Of a stretch of 64,000 nt of DNA, positions 50,611-60,098 are shown piece by piece (position 1 is the first letter of the stretch; each line of letters starts with the position of its first letter). The DNA comes from Sphaerotilus montanus (GTDB lineage: Bacteria; Pseudomonadota; Gammaproteobacteria; Burkholderiales; Burkholderiaceae_C): assembly GCF_013410775.1 (NCBI RefSeq), contig NZ_JACCFH010000001.1, positions 372,001-436,000 on the forward strand. The letters run 5' to 3'. The notes beneath the pieces were generated by a model. That model made no database searches. It saw nothing but the letters and a program-made list of their open reading frames with translations, and had not been told where the DNA came from. Both the position numbers and the translations under genes were made by a program.

Positions 50611-52041
50611 ATGAACGCCTCGCGCCGCCACTTCCTGCGCCAGTCCTGCGGACTGGCCGCCACCGCCGGGCCGCTGCTGCCCGGATTCGACACGCCGCTG
50701 GCCATGGGGCTGGCCGGCATCGGTGCCCTCGCCGCCGGACAGGCGGCCGCCGCCGACACCAGCGGCTACCGGGCCCTGGTCTGCCTCTACCTGGCCGGTG
50801 GCAACGATGCCCACAACTGGATCGTGCCCACCGACAGCACCAGCCATCTGGAGTACACCCGTGCCCGCGGCCCGCTGGCCTGGCCGGCCCAGCAGCTGCA
50901 GGCGCTCGGCAGCACCGGCCAGGCCGCCGGCCGCAGCTTCGGCATGCCGCTGGAACTGGCGCCCATGCGCAAGTGGTACGAGGCCGGCAAGCTGGCCGTG
51001 CTGTCCAACGTCGGCGCGCTGGTGCGCCCGCTCACCAAGGCCGAGTACACGGCCGGCGGCTCCGCGGTGCCGCCGAAGCTCTACTCGCACAACGACCAGC
51101 AGTCGTTCTGGCAGTCGCTGGCACCGGAAGGTGCCGCGTCGGGCTGGGGCGGACGCATGGGCGACCTGCTGCAGTCGACCAACGCGCAGCCGCTGCTGAC
51201 CAGCGTCTCCGCGTGCGGCAACGCGGTCTTCCTGACGGGCCATTCGGTGCAGCAATACCAGCTCGGCGAATCGGGCCCGATCCGCATCGAAGCCCTCGGA
51301 CGCGACCGGATGATGGGGTCCGCGCAGACCGCGGCGCTGCTGCGCCGGGTCGTCCTCGCCGGGGGCAGCGATCCGTTCCAGTCCGACTACGCACGCCTCA
51401 CACAGCGCTCGCTGGACACCACCGCCCTGCTGAGCACGGCGCTGACCCATGCCGCGGTGCCTGCGCTGCCGACCACGGCGGTCACGCTACCCTCCGGCGG
51501 CAGCCTGCGCCTCGACCAGGAAGGGCTGGCCAGACAGTTGCGCATCGTCGCGCAGATGATCGCGGCGGGCACGGGCCTGGGCATGCGCCGCCAGGTTTTC
51601 ATGGTGTCGGTGGGTGGTTTCGACACCCACGCCAACCAGCGCCGCGACCAGCCCCTGCTCATGGCCCGCGTGGCCCACAGCATGGACTGGTTCCTCACCG
51701 CGCTCCAGGGCGCCGGCCTGCTCGACCGTACCACGCTGTTCACCGCCAGCGATTTCGGCCGCACCCTGACCAGCAACGGCCAGGGCAGCGACCACGGCTG
51801 GGGCGCGCACCACTTCATCGCGGGTGGCGCGGTCAAGGGACGCCAGATCTACGGCCACTTCCCCATCACGGCACTGGGCACGGCCACGGACGTCGACAAC
51901 GGCCGCCTGCTGCCCACGGTCTCGGTGACGGAGTACGCGGCCACGCTCGGCCGCTGGATGGGCTTGAGCCGCAGCGAGCTGGGCACGGTGCTGCCCAACC
52001 TGGGCAACTTCTCCGTGCCGGACCTGGGCTTCCTGGCCTGA
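50611..52041 (+). CDS. DUF1501 family exported protein (Tat signal)
   Basis: The 476-residue protein begins with a twin-arginine signal ('MNASRRHFLRQSCGLAATAG'), indicating export in the folded state. The body has DUF1501 landmarks: 'LVCLYLAGGNDAHNWIVP' near the start, 'HNDQQSFWQSLAPEG', 'MVSVGGFDTHANQ' and 'DFGRTLTSNGQGSDHGWG'. The family belongs to the alkaline phosphatase/sulfatase-like fold group, with His/Asp residues of the last motif as likely metal ligands. It is the standard partner of the DUF1800 gene immediately upstream. The substrate is unknown. Confidence 0.93.
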   Translation: MNASRRHFLRQSCGLAATAGPLLPGFDTPLAMGLAGIGALAAGQAAAADTSGYRALVCLYLAGGNDAHNWIVPTDSTSHLEYTRARGPLAWPAQQLQALGSTGQAAGRSFGMPLELAPMRKWYEAGKLAVLSNVGALVRPLTKAEYTAGGSAVPPKLYSHNDQQSFWQSLAPEGAASGWGGRMGDLLQSTNAQPLLTSVSACGNAVFLTGHSVQQYQLGESGPIRIEALGRDRMMGSAQTAALLRRVVLAGGSDPFQSDYARLTQRSLDTTALLSTALTHAAVPALPTTAVTLPSGGSLRLDQEGLARQLRIVAQMIAAGTGLGMRRQVFMVSVGGFDTHANQRRDQPLLMARVAHSMDWFLTALQGAGLLDRTTLFTASDFGRTLTSNGQGSDHGWGAHHFIAGGAVKGRQIYGHFPITALGTATDVDNGRLLPTVSVTEYAATLGRWMGLSRSELGTVLPNLGNFSVPDLGFLA

Positions 52042-52043
52042 AC

Positions 52044-53141
52044 TCAGGTGCCCTTCGACACCGTGATGGTCGGGAACTTGGACGAGTAGTCCTTGGCCTT
52101 GTCCGCGACCTTCACCGCGATGCGGCGCGCCACCGTCTTGTAGAGCGCAGCGATCTCGCCGTCCGGCTCGGCCACCACGGTCGGGCAGCCGGCGTCGGTC
52201 TGCACGCGGATCGACAGGTTCAGCGGCAGCGCGCCGAGGTACTCGATGTCGTATTCCGCGGCCATCTTCTTGCCGCCGTCGGCCCCGAAGATGTGCTCGG
52301 TGTGGCCGCAGTTCGGGCAGCAGTAGACGGCCATGTTCTCGACCACGCCGAGGATGGGCACGCTGACCTTCTCGAACATCTTCAGGCCCTTCTTGGCGTC
52401 GAGCAGCGCGATGTCCTGCGGCGTCGTGACGATGACGGCCCCCGTCAGCGGCACCTTCTGCGCCAGCGTCAGCTGGATGTCGCCGGTGCCCGGCGGCATG
52501 TCGACGATCAGGTAGTCCAGATCCTTCCAGTTGGTCTGGCGCAGCAGCTGCTCCAGCGCCTGGGTGGCCATCGGGCCGCGCCAGATCATGGCCTGGTCGT
52601 TGTCCACCAGGAAGCCGATCGACATCACCTGGATGCCGTGGCCGATCAGCGGCTCCATCGTCTTGCCGTCGTAGCTCTCCGGGCGGGCGCCGGTGATGCC
52701 GAGCATCATGGGCTGACTCGGGCCGTAGATGTCGGCGTCGACGATGCCGACCGCTGCACCTTCGGCGGCCAGCGCCAGCGCCAGGTTCACGGCCGTCGTG
52801 CTCTTGCCGACGCCGCCCTTGCCGGAAGCCACTGCGATGATGTTCTTCACGCCGGGCAGCAGCTGCACGCCGCGTTGCGCCGAGTGCGCGACGATCTTGC
52901 TGGTGACGCTGACGCTGACGTTGGCGACGCCCTCGACCGAGCGGGCTGCGGCGATCAGCGCGCTGCGCAGACCGTCGATCTGGCTGGCCGCGGGATAGCC
53001 GAGTTCCACGTCGAACGCGACATCGCTGCCGGTCACGCGCAGGTTCTTCAACTGGCGGGTGGACACGAAGTCACGGCCCGTGTTGGGGTCGATGACAGCC
53101 TGGAGGGCTTGCTTGATCGCTGCGTCGTTGATGTTGGACAT
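52044..53141 (-). CDS. apbC: iron-sulfur cluster carrier protein ApbC/Mrp
   Basis: The 365-residue protein has an N-terminal MIP18-like domain (about 1-85) and a deviant Walker A P-loop 'ASGKGGVGKSTTAVN' of the Mrp/NBP35 family, then 'VDADIYGPSQPMMLGI' and a CxxC ('YCCPNCGH') that holds a bridging [4Fe-4S] cluster. It transfers clusters to apo-proteins in the cytoplasm. ATG 53141 gives the family N-terminus; longer frame upstream has no match. It converges with the DUF1501 gene, two bases apart. Confidence 0.95.
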   Translation of the reverse strand: MSNINDAAIKQALQAVIDPNTGRDFVSTRQLKNLRVTGSDVAFDVELGYPAASQIDGLRSALIAAARSVEGVANVSVSVTSKIVAHSAQRGVQLLPGVKNIIAVASGKGGVGKSTTAVNLALALAAEGAAVGIVDADIYGPSQPMMLGITGARPESYDGKTMEPLIGHGIQVMSIGFLVDNDQAMIWRGPMATQALEQLLRQTNWKDLDYLIVDMPPGTGDIQLTLAQKVPLTGAVIVTTPQDIALLDAKKGLKMFEKVSVPILGVVENMAVYCCPNCGHTEHIFGADGGKKMAAEYDIEYLGALPLNLSIRVQTDAGCPTVVAEPDGEIAALYKTVARRIAVKVADKAKDYSSKFPTITVSKGT

Positions 53142-53264
53142 GATGAGGTCAGAGAAAAACAGCCCGCAGTCTAGCGAACCGCTCTCGCCAGGGTGAAAGG
53201 GAAAGTCGCTAGGTGCAAAGCGGTATTCACGCATCGGCCGCGATCTCGCTCCAGACTGGAGCAA

Positions 53265-53591
53265 TCAGCGCCGAATCTCGACCAGCTCGGCCACCGCCTC
53301 GACATCCACATCCCCCAGCGGCAGCGCCACGCAGGGCAGGATCCAGCCGCTGGCACGCTCCTCGGCGGTGAGCCCTGGCCAGTCGACGCGGCAGGCGACC
53401 TCGCCCGCCACCAGCCGGCACAGACAGGCCCGACACGTCCCGTTGCGGCAGGAACTGCGCAGACGAACCCCTGCCGCCCGCGCCGCCTCCACCAGCGACT
53501 GGCCCGGGGCCACGCGCACGCACCAACCCAGCGGCTGCACGGTCAGGACGGGTCGCGGATCGACCGGATCGGGAGGCTGGATCGGATTCAT
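53265..53591 (-). CDS. small 2Fe-2S ferredoxin-type protein
   Basis: The 108-residue protein has the plant-type [2Fe-2S] loop '[15 protein letters not shown]' (Cys-x4-Cys-x2-Cys) and the fourth ligand in 'GWILPC'. It would be a one-electron carrier or a cluster-binding accessory. It has no fused reductase domain. The ATG at 53591 begins a Pro-rich leader with no family similarity, so a later start cannot be excluded. It lies between divergent metG and apbC. Confidence 0.82.
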   Translation of the reverse strand: MNPIQPPDPVDPRPVLTVQPLGWCVRVAPGQSLVEAARAAGVRLRSSCRNGTCRACLCRLVAGEVACRVDWPGLTAEERASGWILPCVALPLGDVDVEAVAELVEIRR

Positions 53592-53659
53592 CGCCGCCAC
53601 GATACCGCGGCGCCCTAAAATTGCCCTCCTTCCCGCGCACTCTGCCAAGACGCCACGAC

Positions 53660-55729
53660 ATGACCCGCCAGCTCTTCGTCACCACCGCCCTGCCCTACGC
53701 CAACGGCAAGTTCCACATCGGCCACATCATGGAGTACATCCAGGCCGACATCTGGGTGCGGTACCAGCGGATGCAGGGCCACCAGGTCCACTTCGTCGGC
53801 GCGGACGACGCCCACGGCGCGCCCATCATGATCGCGGCGGAAAAGGCCGGCATCACCCCTCAGCAGTTCGTCGCCAACATCGCCGCCGGCCGCAAGGAAT
53901 ACCTCGACGGCTTCCACATCAGCTTCGACAACTGGCACTCCACCGACGGCGTCGAGAACCACGAACTCGCGCAGGACATCTACCGCGGCCTGCGCGACAA
54001 CGGGCTGATCGAGGTCCGCGCCGTCGAGCAGTTCTTCGACCCCGAGAAGGGCATGTTCCTGCCCGACCGCTTCATCAAGGGCGAGTGCCCGAAGTGCGGC
54101 GCGAAGGACCAGTACGGCGATTCCTGCGAGAACTGCGGCGCCGTCTACAGCCCGACCGAGCTGGTGCAGCCCTACTCGGCGCTGTCGGGCGCGACGCCGG
54201 TGCTGCGGACCAGCGACCACTACTTCTTCAAGCTGAGCGATCCGCGCTGTGTCGAGTTCCTGCAGCAATGGACCACCGAGCCGGGCAAGCTCCAGCCCGA
54301 GGTGCTCAACAAGATCAAGGAATGGTTCACCAAGGACGAGGAAGGCAAGGGCGGCCTCGGCGACTGGGACATCTCGCGGGACGCGCCGTATTTCGGCATC
54401 GAGATCCCCGACGCGCCGGGCAAGTACTTCTACGTCTGGCTGGACGCGCCGATCGGCTATCTGGCGTCGCTGAAGAACTGGTTCGACAAGGGCGGCCCGG
54501 CCGCGAAGTACGGCGACACGCGCAGCTACTTTGACTTCATGGCCGACCCGGCGATCGAGCAGTACCACTTCATCGGCAAGGACATCACCTACTTCCACAC
54601 GCTGTTCTGGCCCGCGACGCTGCACTTCAGCGGCCGCAAGACACCGGACAACGTCTTCGTCCACGGCTTCCTGACCGTCAACAACGGCGAGAAGATGAGC
54701 AAGAGCCGCGGCACCGGCCTGGACCCGCTGAAGTACCTGTCGCTGGGCATGAACGCCGAGTGGCTGCGCTACTACATCGCCGCCAAGCTGAACGCCCACG
54801 TCGAGGACATCGACTTCAACCGCGACGATTTCACCGCCCGCGTCAACGCCGACCTGGTGGGCAAGTACATCAACATCGCCAGCCGCGCCGCCGGTTTCAT
54901 CAGCAAGCGCTTCGGCGGCCAGCTCAGCGGCGACCTGGGCGTCGAGGGCCGCGTGCTGCTCGACACGCTGCGCGCCCACCGCGACACCGTGACCGGGCTG
55001 TACGAGACGCGTGAACTCGGCAAGGTGCTGCGCGAGATCATGGCGCTGGCCGACCGCGTCAACGAGTACGTCGACCAGAACAAGCCGTGGGAACTCGCCA
55101 AGCAGGCGGGGCAGGACGCCGTGCTGCACGATGTCTGCTCGGTCTGCATCGAGGCGTTCCGGCTGCTGACGATCTACCTCAAGCCCGTGCTGCCGAAGCT
55201 GGCTGCGCAGGTCGAAGCCTTCCTGCAGGTCGAGCCGCTGGACTTCCATTCGGCCAGCCGCGCGCTCGGCGCCCACACGATCGGCACCTACCAGCACCTG
55301 ATGCAGCGCGTCGATCCGAAGCTGCTGGAGGAACTCTTCGCCGCGCCGGAGCCCGAGAAGGTCATCCCTGGCGGCGAGGACATCGCGCCCGAGATCAAGA
55401 TCGACGACTTCACCAAGGTCGACCTGCGCGTGGCGAAGATCGTCAAGGCCGAGACGGTGGACGGCTCGACCAAGCTGCTGCGCCTGACGCTCGACGCCGG
55501 TGAAGGCCGCACCCGCAACGTCTTCTCGGGCATCGCCTCGGTCTACAAGCCGGAGGATCTGGAAGGCAAGCTCACCGTGATGGTCGCCAACCTCGCGCCG
55601 CGCAAGATGAAGTTCGGCATCAGCGAAGGCATGGTGCTGGCCGCCAGCGACGCGGATGAAAAGAAGAACCCGGGGATCTTCGTGCTGGAGCCGTTCCCGG
55701 GCGCACAGCCAGGGATGCGCATCCGCTGA
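53660..55729 (+). CDS. metG: methionyl-tRNA synthetase
   Basis: The 689-residue class I synthetase has the HIGH motif (residues 19-22), a zinc-binding knuckle ('[18 protein letters not shown]') and 'KMSKS' (345-349). The C-terminal part (about 580-689) is the EMAPII-like tRNA-binding domain ('[20 protein letters not shown]'). Length equals the standard two-domain form. ATG 53660 matches the family start '[19 protein letters not shown]'. A TAAAAT hexamer at 53616-53621 is a candidate -10 element. Confidence 0.98.
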   Translation: MTRQLFVTTALPYANGKFHIGHIMEYIQADIWVRYQRMQGHQVHFVGADDAHGAPIMIAAEKAGITPQQFVANIAAGRKEYLDGFHISFDNWHSTDGVENHELAQDIYRGLRDNGLIEVRAVEQFFDPEKGMFLPDRFIKGECPKCGAKDQYGDSCENCGAVYSPTELVQPYSALSGATPVLRTSDHYFFKLSDPRCVEFLQQWTTEPGKLQPEVLNKIKEWFTKDEEGKGGLGDWDISRDAPYFGIEIPDAPGKYFYVWLDAPIGYLASLKNWFDKGGPAAKYGDTRSYFDFMADPAIEQYHFIGKDITYFHTLFWPATLHFSGRKTPDNVFVHGFLTVNNGEKMSKSRGTGLDPLKYLSLGMNAEWLRYYIAAKLNAHVEDIDFNRDDFTARVNADLVGKYINIASRAAGFISKRFGGQLSGDLGVEGRVLLDTLRAHRDTVTGLYETRELGKVLREIMALADRVNEYVDQNKPWELAKQAGQDAVLHDVCSVCIEAFRLLTIYLKPVLPKLAAQVEAFLQVEPLDFHSASRALGAHTIGTYQHLMQRVDPKLLEELFAAPEPEKVIPGGEDIAPEIKIDDFTKVDLRVAKIVKAETVDGSTKLLRLTLDAGEGRTRNVFSGIASVYKPEDLEGKLTVMVANLAPRKMKFGISEGMVLAASDADEKKNPGIFVLEPFPGAQPGMRIR

Positions 55730-55751
55730 CGACCCGCCGCTGCGCCGCCGG

Positions 55752-56294
55752 TCAGCGCACCAGCGGCAGCAGCGCCCGGAAGTCCTCGGTGCCCGCACGC
55801 TCCAGCCATTCGTAGACCACCATCTCGGTGGTGACGATCTCGGCGCCGTGCTGGCGCAGACGGGCCAGGCCGGCCTCGCGGTTGGCCGGGGTACGGGAGG
55901 AACTGGCGTCGGCCACCAGCGCCAGCTCGAAGCCGGCCTGCAGCAGTCCCAGACCGGTCTGCAGCACGCAGATGTGCGTCTCCATGCCGGTCAAGATCAC
56001 CTGCGGTCGCCCGAAGCTGCGCAGCCGCTCCACGAATCCCGGCTCGCGGGTCGCGCCGAAATGGATCTTCTCGATGACGGTCGCCCCCGCCAGATGCGGC
56101 TGCAGGGCCTCGACCGTCGCGCCCAGCCCCTTCGGATAGTGCTCGGTCACGACCACCGGCACGCCCAGACGCTGCGCCGCCAGCAGCAGCCGGCGGTTGT
56201 TGTCCACCGCCGCCGCCGCGCCGTCGATCGCGGGCGCCAGCCGCGCCTGCACGTCGACCACCAGCAGCACCGAACGTCTTGCCTCCATCCACAT
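55752..56294 (-). CDS. isochorismatase-type cysteine hydrolase
   Basis: The 180-residue protein matches the isochorismatase-like fold with Asp14 ('LLVVDVQ'), Lys76 ('VIEKIHFG') and Cys109 ('TGMETHICVLQT') as the expected catalytic triad. The family includes YcaC-like hydrolases and nicotinamidases; the substrate is not predictable. ATG 56294 was chosen because GGGAG sits eight bases upstream; further upstream frame has no family match. It converges with metG and is divergent from the PH-domain gene. Confidence 0.85.
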   Translation of the reverse strand: MWMEARRSVLLVVDVQARLAPAIDGAAAAVDNNRRLLLAAQRLGVPVVVTEHYPKGLGATVEALQPHLAGATVIEKIHFGATREPGFVERLRSFGRPQVILTGMETHICVLQTGLGLLQAGFELALVADASSSRTPANREAGLARLRQHGAEIVTTEMVVYEWLERAGTEDFRALLPLVR

Positions 56295-56382
56295 CGCCGT
56301 TTCTCCCGAATCTGAAACGTCTATGCTGCGCCGATTCCTCGCCCGGCGCATGCGCGCTTTCTCCCATTCCAGGAGCCCACCC

Positions 56383-56991
56383 ATGTTCAAGAAGCTTGCC
56401 TCCGAAGCCCTCGGCCTGAGCGACATCGGGACCATCATCCAGCCGAAGGACTTCGGCAGCGTCGATGCCGACGACTACCTCTTCCACGAGGACGGCGAAA
56501 AGATCTTCTTCCTGATCAAATCGAAGAAGGACGAATACTGCTTCACCAACCTGGCGCTGATCCACGTCGACGGCGATTCGGCCGTGTCCTCCAAGCGCAC
56601 GATCCGCCGCCACGAGTACGCCGACTGCGCCATCGGCACCGTCACGATCGAGACGGCCGGGACCGTGGACATGGACGTGGAGCTGAAGTTCTCGATCGGC
56701 GGCACCACGTTCAGCATCGACGTGCGCAAGCAGTTCCTCGAACAGCTCAAGGACGTCTACAAGGCCCTGATCGCCATCAGCCGGCTGCAGGCGCGTGACG
56801 AGACCGGCCGCCAGAACGCGCTGAAGGTGCTGGGCGCGATGTCGTCGATGTACAAGATCGGCCAGGCCGGACTCCCCCGCGACCTGCCGGACCAGTTCAA
56901 CGCCCTGCTCGACAACCTCAACCAGACCGTGCTCGACCGCCACACGCGGCGCGACTTCGGCGAGGTGTTCAGCCGCTACATCCACGCCTGA
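56383..56991 (+). CDS. bacterial PH-domain protein
   Basis: The 202-residue protein has a bacterial pleckstrin-homology-like region ('FFLIKSKKDEYCFTNLALIHVDGDSAVSS', quoted in part as 'EYCFTNLALIHVDGD') at about 40-125 and an alpha-helical C-terminus. No signal peptide or membrane helix is seen, so it should be cytoplasmic. Function of these proteins is poorly known. AGGAG at 56371-56375 supports ATG 56383. Confidence 0.75.
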   Translation: MFKKLASEALGLSDIGTIIQPKDFGSVDADDYLFHEDGEKIFFLIKSKKDEYCFTNLALIHVDGDSAVSSKRTIRRHEYADCAIGTVTIETAGTVDMDVELKFSIGGTTFSIDVRKQFLEQLKDVYKALIAISRLQARDETGRQNALKVLGAMSSMYKIGQAGLPRDLPDQFNALLDNLNQTVLDRHTRRDFGEVFSRYIHA

Positions 56992-57056
56992 CACCACGCA
57001 CGACGTCAGCACTTGTAAGCGTCCCGGCACACAACAGGCGCACACTCCAGCGCACG

Positions 57057-58940
57057 ATGCCGGGAAACGGCACCCGTGATCCGATGGAGACTCCCCGCGT
57101 GCCGAACTGGTCCATCTTCCTGTCCAAGCCGGCGTGGTTGCAGCGCCTGCACCCGTTCCATCCACGCCTGCTGGACACCCTGCGCGCCGGCTATGGCCGC
57201 GAGCGCTTCCTGGCCGACCTGGGTGCGGGCGCGACGGTCGGCATCGTGGCGCTGCCGCTGGCGATGGCGTTTGCGATCGCCTCGGGGGTCAAGCCGGAAC
57301 AGGGCCTCTACACCGCCATCATCGCGGGCTTCCTGATCTCCGCGCTGGGGGGCTCGGCCGTGCAGATCGGCGGGCCGGCCGGCGCCTTCATCGTCATCAT
57401 CTACGGGATCATCGAGCGCTACGGCCTGCCGAACCTGCTGATCGCGACCATGCTGGCCGGCGTGCTGCTGTTCGCGATGGGGCTGCTCCGGCTCGGCGGC
57501 ATGGTGCGCTACATCCCGGTGTCCATCGTCATCGGCTTCACCAACGGCATCGCGGTGCTGATCGCGCTGTCGCAGCTGCGGGACCTGTTCGGCCTGCGGA
57601 TCGACAAGATGCCGGCCGACTTCTTCGCCCAGATCCGCACGCTCTGGGCCCATGCCGACAGCTTCAACCCCTGGGCGTTCGCGCTGGGCATGGTGTGCCT
57701 GGTGGGTCTGTTCGTGTGGATGAAGCTGTTCAAGCCCGGCACGATCCTGCCCACGCAACTGGTCGAGGGACGCAGCGCCCGCGTCATCTCGCGCGTGCCG
57801 GGGCCGATCGTCGCGCTGATCTCGCTGACGCTGGTGAGCACGCTGTTCAACCTGCCGGTCGAGACGATCGGCTCGCGCTTCGGCGGCATTCCGCAGGCAC
57901 TGCCGGCGTTCGAACTACCCGATTTCACCTGGGCCACCGCCAAGCAGCTGCTGATGCCCACGCTGACCATCGCGCTGCTCGGGGCGATCGAGTCGCTGCT
58001 GTGCGCCCGGGTGGCCGACAACATGATCGACGCGCCCCGCCACGACCCGAACCAGGAGCTGATGGCGCAGGGCGTGGCCAACTTCGTCGTGCCGCTGTTC
58101 GGCGGCATCCCGGCCACCGGCACCATCGCGCGCACCGTCACCAATGTGCGCGCGGGGGCGGTCTCACCCGTGGCCGGCATGGTGCACGCGCTCGCGCTGC
58201 TGGCGATCATGCTGGTCGCGGCGCCGCTGGCGATGAACGTGCCGCTGGCGGTGCTGGCCGGCATCCTGCTGTTCGTGGCGTGGAACATGGGCGAGTGGCA
58301 CGAGTTCGCGCGGCTGCGGCACTTCAAGCTGCCCTACCGCTCGGTGCTGCTCGGCACGTTTTTCCTCACCGTCATCTTCGACCTGACGATCGCGGTGGAG
58401 GTCGGGTTGCTGCTGGCCTGCGGCTTCTTCATCTGGCGCATGAGCCAGCTCTTCCAGGTCGAGCGGGTGTCGGCGGACACCGCGCCACCGCCCTCGCCAC
58501 AGCCCTCGTCTTCGCCTTCGATGGCCTCGGCCAGCGGTGATTTCCAGGACACGCTGCCCCTGGCAGAACCGGGCGTCGAGGTGTTCAGCTTCTACGGCAC
58601 GCTGTTCTTCGGCGCGGTCGGCAAGGTCGAATCCCTGCCCGATCGCCTGCACGCCGGCACCCGCGTCGTGGTGCTGGAGATGCACCGGCTGATCTCGGTC
58701 GACACCTCGGGCGTCGATGCGCTGGTGCAGCTGCACCGGCAGTTGCAGCGCCGTGGCGTGCGGCTGATCGTGGCGGCGCTCAACGAACAGCCCCGCTCGC
58801 TGCTGACCCGCTCCGGCTTCGACACGCTGCTGGGCGAACACGGCGTCGCGCCGACGCTCGCGGCCGCCCTCGAAGCCGCGCACCTGTACGTGGATCCGCT
58901 CAGCGGGCGTCCGCCGGCAGGCTCCACTCCAGCAGGCTGA
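57057..58940 (+). CDS. SulP-family anion transporter with STAS domain
   Basis: The 627-residue protein has a SulP membrane domain with about ten to fourteen helices ('TVGIVALPLAMAFAIASGV', 'EQGLYTAIIAGFL', 'FGGIPATGTIARTVTNVRAG') and a C-terminal STAS domain ('VEVFSFYGTLFFGAVGKVE', 'RLISVDTSGVDAL'). SulP members move sulfate, bicarbonate or related anions across the inner membrane; the substrate here is not determined. A proline/serine-rich linker (about 475-500) precedes STAS. ATG 57084 is an alternative start. It overlaps the convergent CYTH gene by 41 bases. Confidence 0.93.
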   Translation: MPGNGTRDPMETPRVPNWSIFLSKPAWLQRLHPFHPRLLDTLRAGYGRERFLADLGAGATVGIVALPLAMAFAIASGVKPEQGLYTAIIAGFLISALGGSAVQIGGPAGAFIVIIYGIIERYGLPNLLIATMLAGVLLFAMGLLRLGGMVRYIPVSIVIGFTNGIAVLIALSQLRDLFGLRIDKMPADFFAQIRTLWAHADSFNPWAFALGMVCLVGLFVWMKLFKPGTILPTQLVEGRSARVISRVPGPIVALISLTLVSTLFNLPVETIGSRFGGIPQALPAFELPDFTWATAKQLLMPTLTIALLGAIESLLCARVADNMIDAPRHDPNQELMAQGVANFVVPLFGGIPATGTIARTVTNVRAGAVSPVAGMVHALALLAIMLVAAPLAMNVPLAVLAGILLFVAWNMGEWHEFARLRHFKLPYRSVLLGTFFLTVIFDLTIAVEVGLLLACGFFIWRMSQLFQVERVSADTAPPPSPQPSSSPSMASASGDFQDTLPLAEPGVEVFSFYGTLFFGAVGKVESLPDRLHAGTRVVVLEMHRLISVDTSGVDALVQLHRQLQRRGVRLIVAALNEQPRSLLTRSGFDTLLGEHGVAPTLAAALEAAHLYVDPLSGRPPAGSTPAG

Positions 58941-59841
58941 GCCAGAGCGCCTGCGTCTCGGTGCGGCGCCAGATCGCGGCGTCGAACACCATCCCGGCCA
59001 GTGCGGCCACGGTGTCCGCCGCGCCTGCAGCCTGTGCTTCCGCCCGCAACGTCTGCGCCAGCACCCCCAGCGCCTGGGCCAGCGCCACCCGCTGGGCCGG
59101 CGAGGCCAGGTCGTCCGCCACATCGCCCACCAGCGCCAGCACCGGCGCCAGCGCCACGGCCACCTGCCGCGACCACGGCTGCGCCGCATCGACCGGGCGC
59201 ACCGCCGGCACGTCGCCCTGCGTCACGCCACGCGCCAGCCGGTCGCCGCGCTCGGCCTTGCTGCGGGCATCGAGCCAGAGCCCGAAGGCTTCGGTCCACA
59301 GGTAGGCCATCGACAGCAGGCCCGTGGGCGCGCCACGGACCAGCTCGAACTCGATCTCCCACACCGGCAGCGTCTGCCCGCCACCGGCGATCTGCCCGAC
59401 GTCCAGCGCCAGCTCGACCACCGCGCCATCGGCCTCGACCTCGGCGTGGGTGCGGATGATGTCGGTGGAGAACTGCAGCACCAGATCGGCCGGCGTGCGG
59501 CCCGCGCTGTCCAGCAAGGCGAGCAGGGCCGCGCCGGCGGGCGTGCCGGCGTGGCGTTCCAGCGACAGTGCGGGGGCCGCGTCGCCGGAGTCGGTGCCGA
59601 GCGGCGCGTTGTGTTCCAGCCGGGTCATCAGGCCGTCGCCGCGGCCCTTGAGGGTCTGCACCCAGCCCTCGCCCTCCTGCCGCAGCCGCAGCGCGAAGGC
59701 GGAGCGCGCCAGCAGGCGGTCGCCGGTGTCGAAGTAGCGGGCGCGCAGGCGGGTGGTCGCGCTCGCGGCGTCGCGCAGGGACTCGGACAGCGACGCACGG
59801 GATGCGGGGGGAATCTGGAATTTCAGTTCAATCTCTTGCAT
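58900..59841 (-). CDS. CYTH-domain phosphatase (inorganic triphosphatase-like)
   Basis: The 313-residue protein has the CYTH signature ExExK as 'EIELKF' (residues 3-8) and basic/acidic strands ('LRARYFDTGDRLLARSAFALRLR', in part 'ALRLRQEGEGWVQTLKG', 'WEIEFELVRG') lining the triphosphate tunnel. Relatives such as E. coli YgiF hydrolyse tripolyphosphate. The C-terminal third is helical and shorter than a full CHAD domain, which usually follows CYTH. It overlaps the convergent sulP gene by 41 bases. Confidence 0.88.
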   Translation of the reverse strand: MQEIELKFQIPPASRASLSESLRDAASATTRLRARYFDTGDRLLARSAFALRLRQEGEGWVQTLKGRGDGLMTRLEHNAPLGTDSGDAAPALSLERHAGTPAGAALLALLDSAGRTPADLVLQFSTDIIRTHAEVEADGAVVELALDVGQIAGGGQTLPVWEIEFELVRGAPTGLLSMAYLWTEAFGLWLDARSKAERGDRLARGVTQGDVPAVRPVDAAQPWSRQVAVALAPVLALVGDVADDLASPAQRVALAQALGVLAQTLRAEAQAAGAADTVAALAGMVFDAAIWRRTETQALWLSLLEWSLPADAR

Positions 59842-59850
59842 GGCAGCGCC

Positions 59851-59858
59851 TGTAAAAT
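59851..59858 (+). promoter_or_regulatory. candidate extended -10 promoter for DUF3460-scpA
   Basis: TGTAAAAT matches an extended -10 (TG plus TAAAAT), 38 bases before the DUF3460 start and ten bases upstream of the divergent CYTH gene start. No clear -35 hexamer is visible. Confidence 0.35.
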
Positions 59859-59896
59859 CAGGGGTTCACTCTATAGCGTCCGCCCGCTCACACACC

Positions 59897-60097
59897 ATGC
59901 CGCTCTTCTGGAAGCACTACAAGTCCGAGACCACCCAGTTCATCGAGAGCCTGAAGCAGCAGGACCCGAAGCTGGAGCAGCGCCAGCGCGAAGGCCGTGC
60001 CCTGCTGTGGGACCGCGAGCAGAACCGCAGCGCCCAGGGCGAGTTCAACACCGCCACCGTGCCGCAGCAACCCTACGTCTACCAGACCAAGGCCTGA
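59897..60097 (+). CDS. DUF3460 family protein
   Basis: The 66-residue protein is a typical DUF3460 member: 'YKSETTQFIESLKQQDPKLE' followed by a basic helix and 'YVYQTKA' at the end. These small proteins occur mainly in betaproteobacteria next to scpA or panC-type genes; function unknown. The ATG at 59897 begins the conserved sequence. It ends one base before the scpA start codon. Confidence 0.85.
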   Translation: MPLFWKHYKSETTQFIESLKQQDPKLEQRQREGRALLWDREQNRSAQGEFNTATVPQQPYVYQTKA

Positions 60098-60098
60098 C

